A DNA stretch of 6,674 bases, taken from positions 1 to 6,674 of the forward strand of contig CAYMPL010000083.1 of assembly GCA_964392415.1 (NCBI GenBank). The letters are read 5' to 3'. Both the position numbers and the translations under genes were made by a program. The notes beneath the pieces were generated by a model, which had not been told where the DNA came from, ran no database searches, and worked only from the letters and a program-made list of their open reading frames with translations. The DNA is from CAYJMQ01 sp964392415. GTDB taxonomy: Bacteria; Bdellovibrionota; JACOXK01; 2-02-FULL-40-11. Below are positions 1-4,668 of this stretch, piece after piece. Numbering within the stretch: the first letter of the stretch is position 1; each line of letters begins with the position of its first letter.

Positions 1-563
1 GCACGCACGCCGGGGAAGAAAAAATGTTGCTGGAGAGCTATCTGAATTTGAAGAAAACATTTGCCAGGCTTCGCCTGATTTTGGCGCCCCGTCATCCGGA
101 GCGTTTTGTGGAGGTGAAGAATCTTATTGAAGAAACGGGATTTCGTTGTTTTGCCGCCTCCGAACGAGTGGAGCAAAAATGGAATTCCGAAGAGATTTTA
201 CTCGTGGATGTGATGGGAGAACTCCCGCGTTATTACTCCCTGGCAACGATTGTATTTATGGGTAAGAGCTTAACGGCGCATGGAGGACAGAATCTTTTAG
301 AACCGGCGGCGCTTGGGAAAATGATTTTATTTGGACCCCATATGGAAAATTTCAGGGAAATTGCGGATCAGTTTTTGCGATTTCAGGCGGCTACAGAGGT
401 GTTTGATCCGGTGATGCTTGAGAGAGAGATCAAAAAATATTTAAGTTCTGAAACGTTGCGCAGGCTCTCCGAGTCGAAAGCTGTTCAGTTGGTTCAGAAA
501 AATAAAGGGGCATTGGCGTTTACGTTAAAACGGATTGAGGAGCAGTTGGCATGTCAGCCCTGA
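1..563 (+). CDS. waaA: 3-deoxy-D-manno-octulosonic acid (Kdo) transferase, C-terminal part (gene runs off the left edge)
   Basis: This is the C-terminal GT-B half of WaaA/KdtA, which transfers Kdo from CMP-Kdo to lipid A at the inner membrane. The reading frame is open to the left edge: codons from position 3 read THAGEEK, matching the family's STHxGEE motif, so the ATG at 24 is internal and not the start. About 187 codons are visible, against roughly 425 in the full family, so the N-terminal acceptor domain and membrane anchor are missing from the window. Family landmarks in order are LILAPRHPERF (the PRHPER motif), DVMGELPRYY, the donor-site stretch GGQNLLEPAALGK, and GPHMENFREI. The stop (561-563) overlaps the start of hldA by 13 bases. 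Context with kdsC and kdsB supports the call. The family is clear; acceptor multiplicity (mono- or bifunctional) cannot be read from this part. Confidence 0.95.
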   Translation, partial: THAGEEKMLLESYLNLKKTFARLRLILAPRHPERFVEVKNLIEETGFRCFAASERVEQKWNSEEILLVDVMGELPRYYSLATIVFMGKSLTAHGGQNLLEPAALGKMILFGPHMENFREIADQFLRFQAATEVFDPVMLEREIKKYLSSETLRRLSESKAVQLVQKNKGALAFTLKRIEEQLACQP

Positions 564-1609
564 AAATTGAAACGAGAGATCTCTTGAAAGTTGTGGATCG
601 TTTTTCCGAGCCATCGATTTTGGTGTTGGGGGATATCATTCTGGATCGCTATCTTTGGGGGGACGTTGAAAGAATTTGCCCGGAGGCGCCGGTTCCTGTC
701 GTAGATGTCAAACGGACATCGCTCATGCTCGGCGGGGCTGGAAATGTGGCCGCCAATTTAAGAACCTTCGGGGCTCGCGTCTCGGTTTTAACCTGCGTCG
801 GGAAAGATGCGGGAGGGAGAGAGGTAAAGCGATTGCTGGGAGATATGGGTGTGGAAGGGGATGAAGGCTTGATTGAGGATAACGATCGGCAGACAACAGA
901 AAAAACAAGAGTGGTTGCCAGGCATCAGCAAATGGTGCGATTTGACCGGGAAACAAGGAATATCATCTCCGACATGACCGCAGGGAAAATCTTTCAATGT
1001 CTTGAAAAACAGTGGGCCGATTTTGATGCCATTCTGATTTCAGATTATGGCAAGGGGATGATCTCCCCGGCGCTTTTTAAACAGATTAAAAAATTAAATG
1101 GAAGGCAGCCGAAGTTGGTCACCGTCGATCCCAAAGAGAGAAATATTGGTCTCTATAAAAAGGTTTCCCTGATTACCCCCAATAAAAAAGAGGCGGCGTA
1201 TGCGGCGGGGAAAGAGATCGAAACAGAAGAGGATCTCAAAGAGGTTGGGAAAAAGATGATCCGCGAACTCCAGTGTGAAAACCTTGTGATCACGCTGGGG
1301 GGGGATGGCATGGCTTTTTTCAGACGAGACGGAGAATTTTTAAAAATTCCGACTTTCGCGCGGGAGGTCTTTGACGTCAGTGGCGCAGGCGACACCGTGA
1401 TCAGCACGATTACGCTCGCTCTTTGCTGCGGAGCGACGTTCCCTCAGGCAATTATTCTTGCGAATTATGCCGCGGGTGTTGTTGTTGGGAAGGTGGGAAC
1501 AGCCTCCGTGACGCCGGACGAGCTTAGAACCTATATAGGAGTTGAAAAAAGGCATGAGCATTCCAAAAAAACCACCTCTTGTGAAGTTCGTAGGGAGTAT
1601 CATCTATAA
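551..1609 (+). CDS. hldA: D-glycero-beta-D-manno-heptose-7-phosphate kinase (HldA / domain I of HldE)
   Basis: A PfkB/ribokinase-family kinase that phosphorylates D-glycero-D-manno-heptose 7-phosphate at C1 for ADP-heptose synthesis in the cytoplasm. Seen: ILVLGDIILDRYLWGDVERI followed by PEAPVPVV near residues 24-50, the sugar-binding GGAGNVAANL, SDYGKGM, VDPKERN, TPNKKE, and the PfkB signature DVSGAGDTV at 275-283 with predicted catalytic base Asp281. The protein stops after the kinase domain (352 residues). The cytidylyltransferase half found in bifunctional HldE (about 477 residues in E. coli) is absent, so the adenylyltransferase must be encoded elsewhere. The start at 551 is preceded by GAGGAG at 537-542, eight bases away, and overlaps waaA. 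The conserved core ends near TASVTPDELRTYI; the last 18 or so residues are a charged tail read in a different frame over the start of the DUF4416 gene (56-base overlap). Confidence 0.93.
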   Translation: MSALKIETRDLLKVVDRFSEPSILVLGDIILDRYLWGDVERICPEAPVPVVDVKRTSLMLGGAGNVAANLRTFGARVSVLTCVGKDAGGREVKRLLGDMGVEGDEGLIEDNDRQTTEKTRVVARHQQMVRFDRETRNIISDMTAGKIFQCLEKQWADFDAILISDYGKGMISPALFKQIKKLNGRQPKLVTVDPKERNIGLYKKVSLITPNKKEAAYAAGKEIETEEDLKEVGKKMIRELQCENLVITLGGDGMAFFRRDGEFLKIPTFAREVFDVSGAGDTVISTITLALCCGATFPQAIILANYAAGVVVGKVGTASVTPDELRTYIGVEKRHEHSKKTTSCEVRREYHL

Positions 1610-2141
1610 GGTAGACACACCAGCTCAAAGAGCTGGTGTGTCTTGTAATCATACTGCGCGCTCATTTCCTTCGGAAATGAGCTTGCTACTTGAAGAAGGA
1701 ATTTCGCTTCTCAAGAGAAAATGGGGGGAGATTGATATTCGGCAAGACGGTCTCCCATTTACTCACACCGATTATTATCATGAAGAGTTAGGGAGCCCCC
1801 TTTTTCGAAGTTTTTTTAGTTTTGAAAAATTGCAGAGGCGGGAGCGGTTGATTGAAGCCAAGCTCTTTTCGAATGAAATTGAGAATCGGCTTGCAAAAAG
1901 CGATGACATGCGTACTATAAATATCGATCCCGGGTATTTGACAGATGGGCAGTTTATTTTGGCAACGGGAAAGAATTATTCTCATCGTGTCTATTTGGGG
2001 AGGGGCATTTTTGCCGATCTTACATTGATCTATAAAGATCGGAATTTCGAGCCGATGCCGTGGACATATCCTGATTATCAGGAGGAAGGGTTGCGGCTCA
2101 TGTTGTTAAGGATCAGACAAAAATATTTGGAACAAAGATGA
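1554..2141 (+). CDS. DUF4416 family protein carrying an in-frame palindromic insertion
   Basis: I recognise this as a DUF4416 protein (function unknown) from the N-terminal pattern MSIPKKPPLVKFVG, then KRKWGEID, FTHTDYYHEELG, the FSFEKL and AKLFSNEIE stretches, NIDPGYL, HRVYLGRGIFADLTL and the C-terminal PWTYPDYQ. The ATG at 1554 is chosen over the in-frame TTG at 1542 because it begins at the usual family N-terminus and AGGAG at 1537-1541 would abut the TTG; the spacing to ATG is rather long (12 bases). The gene encodes 195 residues. Residues about 20-41 have no counterpart in the family pattern I know: roughly 18 residues normally separate the KxFVG strand from the KFG-D segment, but 41 do here. 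The extra piece coincides with two DNA hairpins (1613-1682). The gene overlaps hldA by 56 bases and kdsC by 4 (ATGA). Its position among Kdo/heptose genes suggests a role in the envelope pathway, which is inference only. Whether the altered protein still folds is unknown. Confidence 0.85.
   Translation: MSIPKKPPLVKFVGSIIYKVDTPAQRAGVSCNHTARSFPSEMSLLLEEGISLLKRKWGEIDIRQDGLPFTHTDYYHEELGSPLFRSFFSFEKLQRRERLIEAKLFSNEIENRLAKSDDMRTINIDPGYLTDGQFILATGKNYSHRVYLGRGIFADLTLIYKDRNFEPMPWTYPDYQEEGLRLMLLRIRQKYLEQR
1613..1682. repeat. Double-hairpin palindromic element inside the DUF4416 coding sequence
   Basis: Two perfect inverted repeats lie 16 bases apart. Hairpin 1 has arms 1613-1626 and 1630-1643 (14 bp, AAA loop; left arm AGACACACCAGCTC). 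Hairpin 2 has arms 1660-1669 and 1673-1682 (10 bp, TTC loop; left arm GCTCATTTCC). Together they span almost exactly the codons that are extra relative to other DUF4416 proteins (about residues 20-41). The DUF4416 frame crosses them without a stop, encoding DTPAQRAGVSC over the first hairpin. The first hairpin begins 3 bases after the hldA stop codon. No convincing target-site duplication is visible, so the exact ends are uncertain by several bases. Hairpin 1 is not followed by a T-run, so it is not a canonical intrinsic terminator. A second copy is not present in this window. Confidence 0.75.
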
Positions 2142-2707
2142 AAAAAATGCCGCCTAAAAAAAGCCTTAAAGAAAAAATCAAAAAAATTAAGATGATTATT
2201 CTGGATGTAGACGGGGTTCTGACCGATGGGGGTCTCATGATCGGTCATAACGGCTTTGAATATATGAAGTTCAATGTGCAGGATGGGGCGGGGATTGTGA
2301 TGGCTCAAAAGGTGGGATATCGCTTTGCGCTCATTACGGGAAGAAATACGGCGATTGTAGACCGTAGAGCCGAAATTCTTCACATTGCCGATGTTTTTCA
2401 AAATCGCTTCTTTAAAATAGAGACGTATGAAGAGGTCATTAAAAAATATCATCTGAAAGATGAAGAGGTTTGCTACATTGGCGATGATCTTTTGGATCTC
2501 CCGATTTTGGAGAGGGTTGGTTTTTCGTCCGCCCCGGCAAACGCTGTCGATGATGTAAAAGAGAAAGTCGATTATGTGACAGTCCGAAAGGGGGGGAAAG
2601 GGGCTGTGCGTGAAATGATCGATCTCATCTTAAATCTCACAGGGAAGAAAGAAAAACTGATCCAGGCGATCCGCCATCAGACAATCCCCGAAGTCAAGTT
2701 GTCATGA
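2138..2707 (+). CDS. kdsC: 3-deoxy-D-manno-octulosonate 8-phosphate phosphatase (KdsC)
   Basis: A cap-less HAD-superfamily phosphatase that hydrolyses Kdo 8-phosphate to Kdo in the cytoplasm, the step before CMP activation; the family normally forms tetramers. HAD motif I is LDVDGVLTDG with Asp23 (nucleophile) and Asp25. Motif II is ALITGRN with Thr67. A lysine at 102/103 (VIKKYHL) fits motif III, and motif IV is YIGDDLLDLP with Asp116, Asp117 and Asp120. The segment GGKGAVREMIDLIL near the C-terminus is a KdsC hallmark. At 189 residues it is about the usual length, with a short lysine-rich N-terminal leader. The ATG at 2138 forms an ATGA overlap with the DUF4416 stop, consistent with translational coupling; the upstream GGA is a weak ribosome site. 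A second in-frame ATG at 2147 is a possible alternative start. Confidence 0.94.
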   Translation: MKKMPPKKSLKEKIKKIKMIILDVDGVLTDGGLMIGHNGFEYMKFNVQDGAGIVMAQKVGYRFALITGRNTAIVDRRAEILHIADVFQNRFFKIETYEEVIKKYHLKDEEVCYIGDDLLDLPILERVGFSSAPANAVDDVKEKVDYVTVRKGGKGAVREMIDLILNLTGKKEKLIQAIRHQTIPEVKLS

Positions 2708-3486
2708 AGGTGACGGTTGTCATTCCTGCCCGTTATGGCTCAACCCGTTTTCCGGGAAAGCCGCTTGCCGATATTTCAGGTAAACCGATGGTTCAGCATG
2801 TCTATGAGCGCGCCTCAAAGGCAACACTCGTCGATGAAGTTTTTGTTGCTACGGACGATCGGCGAATTGAGGAGGCTGTGGAGTCGTTTCATGGAAAGGT
2901 GGTTTTAACATCCAAAGCATGCCGGAGCGGTACCGACCGCATGGCGGAAGCGGCCCGAAACCTCTCTTCGGATATTTTCATCAATGTGCAGGGGGATGAG
3001 CCGCTCATTTCGCCGAGACTCATCGATCAAATTGCCTCCTCACTCATTTCTGACACAAAAGTGAGAATTGCTTCAGCCGCTATTTCTTTCAAATCGAGAG
3101 AAGATTTCCTGGATCCCAATATCGTCAAGGTTTTGACCGATTGTGAGCTTCAAGCAATCTATTTTTCGAGATATCCGATTCCATTTTTAAAACACGCCTG
3201 GCAAAAGTCGGACTCCCCCAATCGTTGGGATGATTATTATTCCGAATATTCTTTTGAAAGGATTGAGAGATCAGCGGTTAAGAAGCATCTTGGGATTTAT
3301 GGTTTTAGACGGGAGGAGCTCTTAAAATTTTCACAATGGGAACCGACGCCCCTCGAATGCCAGGAGGAGCTCGAACAGCTTCGTATTCTGGAACATGGAG
3401 GAAAGATCAAAATTGTTCCGACAGAAGAAGAATCGGTCGCCGTAGACAGGCCTGAGGATTTAAATAAAATCATTATACCATTTTAA
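2704..3486 (+). CDS. kdsB: CMP-Kdo synthetase (3-deoxy-manno-octulosonate cytidylyltransferase, KdsB)
   Basis: This enzyme couples Kdo to CTP to make CMP-Kdo, the donor used by WaaA, in the cytoplasm. The N-terminal nucleotide-binding motif is VIPARYGSTRFPGKPL (residues 6-21), followed by SGTDR at 75-79 and NVQGDEPLI at 94-102. Later come YFSRYPIPF, HLGIYGFRREELLKF, the PTPLECQEELEQLRILEHG block and the C-terminal VAVDRPEDL. These are all characteristic of KdsB. The length of 260 residues is slightly above the usual 245-250; the extra residues appear to fall in the acidic, aromatic-rich segment between PIPF and HLGIY (WDDYYSEYSFERIE). The start at 2704 shares ATGA with the kdsC stop and has no clear ribosome site of its own, so translation is probably coupled. 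It is the last gene of the unit. No canonical T-run terminator follows; the hairpin repeat at 3609-3626 is the first strong stem downstream. Confidence 0.95.
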   Translation: MKVTVVIPARYGSTRFPGKPLADISGKPMVQHVYERASKATLVDEVFVATDDRRIEEAVESFHGKVVLTSKACRSGTDRMAEAARNLSSDIFINVQGDEPLISPRLIDQIASSLISDTKVRIASAAISFKSREDFLDPNIVKVLTDCELQAIYFSRYPIPFLKHAWQKSDSPNRWDDYYSEYSFERIERSAVKKHLGIYGFRREELLKFSQWEPTPLECQEELEQLRILEHGGKIKIVPTEEESVAVDRPEDLNKIIIPF

Positions 3487-3597
3487 TTTAATAAGGTTTT
3501 TTTCCACCTTTGGAATGTCCGTTTGAGACATGTTGCCCCAAATTTTAATTGATTCCGGAAGCAGTTAAAAAATAGGCAGATAATAGATTGGAATATG

Positions 3598-3631
3598 TTC
3601 TCTTGTCGTCCCAGCGGAGGCTGGGATCCAG
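3598..3631 (+). repeat. Hairpin repeat copy A, left of the hicAB locus
   Basis: A short interspersed repeat with core CCCAGC-GGAG-GCTGGG. The stem is TCCCAGC (3609-3615) with GCTGGGA (3620-3626) and a 4-base loop, followed by TCCAG. Aligned with the reverse complement of 4540-4572 it gives 31 matches in 33 columns plus one 1-base gap. Sequences of this GTCATCCCAGCGAAGGCTGGGATCCAG-like type are scattered in many bacterial genomes as REP-like elements. Here it sits between the convergent kdsB and hicB genes and could help end transcription from either side, which is inference. Confidence 0.8.
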
Positions 3632-3684
3632 GCTTTCTTTCAGGATAAAAGAGTGAATTAAGAACGGACTAAAATGGAGTTGAA

Positions 3685-4029
3685 TTAGACGGCCTTCTTA
3701 AGTTTTGTTTCAATAAATTTATTAAGGCTCATTTTTGCAATTTTGGCCTTTGTCATAAGATCACGATGAAGTGAGGGTTCGAGACGAAGAGGTATTTTTC
3801 CTGAGAACTTTTTTTCTGATAAGGGCATTGGAATAGGGAGTCCTCTTGCTTCTAAACTCTCGAGATAGCCTTCAATCGCTTCATAAGCATTTTGAAGAGC
3901 TTCTTCAACGGTTTCTCCATGGGTCATGCATCCTGGAAGTTCTGGGGCATTAATAATATAAGATTTATCTTCTTCACTCCAGGTAACTTCTAACTGGTAC
4001 TTACAATCGTATTTTTTCTTTTTAGTCAT
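3685..4029 (-). CDS. hicB: HicB-family antitoxin
   Basis: The antitoxin partner of HicA: it binds and neutralises the toxin through its N-terminal partially degenerated RNase-H-like domain and represses its own operon through a C-terminal ribbon-helix-helix. Seen: YQLEVTWSEEDKSYIINAPELPGC followed by THGETVEEALQNAYEAIEGYL in the N-terminal domain (broken here for length), then GKIPLRLEPSLHRDLMTKAK and MSLNKFIETKLKK, the RHH segment. The protein has 114 residues from the ATG at 4029. That start is preferred over the in-frame TTG at 4044 because GAGGAG (4037-4042) lies 7 bases before the ATG and overlaps the TTG. It overlaps the hicA stop by 8 bases (ATGACTAA), so the two are co-translated. Gene order toxin then antitoxin is the common hic arrangement. 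Confidence 0.9.
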   Translation of the reverse strand: MTKKKKYDCKYQLEVTWSEEDKSYIINAPELPGCMTHGETVEEALQNAYEAIEGYLESLEARGLPIPMPLSEKKFSGKIPLRLEPSLHRDLMTKAKIAKMSLNKFIETKLKKAV

Positions 4030-4255
4030 TGTCTTTCTCCTCAAGTAGCAAGCTTTGAGCCTGCTTTATTTGATAGGGCTTTAAATCCTTTGAATGGGTT
4101 GCCAAAATGAATGTCTTTACCCCATTTACCCATACTTCATGACTTCCTTTGGTTCTATTAAGTGACCATCTCATTTGTTTAAGCAGAGTCCTTAGTTCTC
4201 TTGCATCAATGGAACCACTTTCTAGCTTCCTTTTAAGCTTCTCAGCTGAACTCAC
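4022..4255 (-). CDS. hicA: HicA-family mRNA interferase toxin
   Basis: A small double-stranded-RNA-binding-fold toxin that cleaves mRNA when not bound by HicB. The hallmark is KGSHEVW at residues 36-42, with His39 the expected catalytic residue. The C-terminal stretch THSKDLKPYQIKQAQSLLL matches the HicA beta-hairpin and final helix. It has 77 residues, somewhat longer than the 55-65 of minimal HicA proteins because of an N-terminal helical stretch (SAEKLKRKLESGSIDARELR), a variant I believe is common in one HicA clade. Translation starts at GTG (4255), supported by AGGA at 4263-4266 seven bases upstream. The gene is intact with no frameshift, so the toxin is probably functional. It is driven by the promoter at 4278-4306. 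Confidence 0.88.
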   Translation of the reverse strand: MSSAEKLKRKLESGSIDARELRTLLKQMRWSLNRTKGSHEVWVNGVKTFILATHSKDLKPYQIKQAQSLLLEEKDND

Positions 4256-4277
4256 TGGAACATCCTAAGCATGAAAT

Positions 4278-4306
4278 AATGATATCATAACTGATATCAT
4301 TGTCAA
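4278..4306 (-). promoter_or_regulatory. hicAB promoter with palindromic operator
   Basis: On the - strand a perfect -35 box TTGACA (4306-4301) is followed after 16 bases by TATCAT (4284-4279), a 5-of-6 match to the -10 consensus. The spacer and -10 are covered by a perfect inverted repeat: AATGATATCA (4278-4287) and TGATATCATT (4292-4301), separated by TAAC. Each arm contains the self-palindromic GATATC. The placement fits an operator for the HicB ribbon-helix-helix domain blocking RNA polymerase. Transcription would begin about 10-20 bases upstream of the hicA GTG. Autoregulation is inferred from known hic loci. Confidence 0.75.
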
Positions 4307-4539
4307 CAGCTACAGTATGGTCAGTGCGCGCCTATTTTTTTACGGTGACGCAATTTGTTACATGTCTTAAAAATATCTACATCAGCGAGAATTAAATTCT
4401 CCTTTACGCTCTTTTGATCGATGGCAATGCGATCGAGTTCGTCAAACAATTGATGATGAAATATATTAGTTTTTTGAACGATTTAATCAGACTACAAAAA
4501 TCAAAACTATTCTACAAAAGTCATCCTGTAATCGTTTTT

Positions 4540-4572
4540 CTGGATCCCAGCCTTCGCTGGGATGACAGAGAA
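4540..4572 (-). repeat. Hairpin repeat copy B, right of the hicAB locus, inverted relative to copy A
   Basis: Read on the - strand it matches copy A at 3598-3631 in 31 of 33 aligned columns with one single-base gap, including the flanking TTCTCT and the trailing ATCCAG. The stem is ATCCCAGC (4544-4551) with GCTGGGAT (4556-4563) and loop CTTC. Copies A and B face each other about 0.9 kb apart and bracket the hicAB genes. Confidence 0.8.
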
Positions 4573-4587
4573 GATAACATCTTAATA

Positions 4588-4613
4588 TGGATCCTCACCT
4601 TCGCGGGGGTGAT
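4588..4613 (-). repeat. Diverged hairpin repeat copy C
   Basis: TGGATCC at 4588-4594 and CCTTCGC at 4598-4604 line up with copy B without gaps (20 of 26 positions), in the same orientation and 21 bases after it. Substitutions on both sides of the core replace the CCAGC/GCTGG arms by TCACC/GGTGA (4595-4599 with 4608-4612), so a weaker stem remains. It is a diverged member of the same repeat family, in tandem with copy B. Confidence 0.6.
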
Positions 4614-4668
4614 GGGTAGGAAGTTGCGTCATTCACTAAAAAACGGAAAGATGGTGATCCATAGACAA

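Larger units (their letters stand above)
4307..4668. other. Gene-poor AT-rich stretch between hicA and the copper ATPase
   Basis: I see no confident gene here. It holds two hairpin repeats (listed separately), a perfect 7-bp inverted repeat at 4387-4401 (GAGAATT, 1-base centre), and a stop-to-stop reading frame of 53 codons on the - strand (4482-4324, TGA at 4323-4321) with protein-like composition but no ATG start. A + strand frame starting at 4414 reads through both repeats and into the end of the ATPase gene, and is not credible as a gene. Downstream of the ATPase stop, a 6-bp stem (4653-4658 with 4668-4673) lies 9 bases before a run of six T on the - strand (4643-4638), at best a weak terminator. 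Confidence 0.5.

Noticed and set aside
723..1603. Several - strand reading frames opposite hldA
   Set aside because: They are antisense to a gene with full kinase motifs and show no recognisable domains or ribosome sites.
1613..1643. The 14-bp hairpin as a Rho-independent terminator of hldA
   Set aside because: The stem is strong, but TTGTAATC follows rather than a T-run, and the coding frame of DUF4416 and the downstream coupled kds genes continue through it.
3493..3515. Short stems just after the kdsB stop as a terminator
   Set aside because: Only 5-bp stems (AAGGT/ACCTT and TTCCA/TGGAA) that compete for the same bases, with the T-run inside the loop rather than after the stem.
3515..3531. 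ATGTC...GACAT inverted repeat as an insertion-sequence end
   Set aside because: Five base pairs only, with no matching inverted partner, transposase or target duplication nearby. A partly similar AGACATGT on the other strand near 4360 is too short to mean anything.
3598..4613. Hairpin repeats as a CRISPR array
   Set aside because: Copies are in opposite orientations, spaced irregularly (about 0.9 kb and 21 bases), and no cas genes are present.
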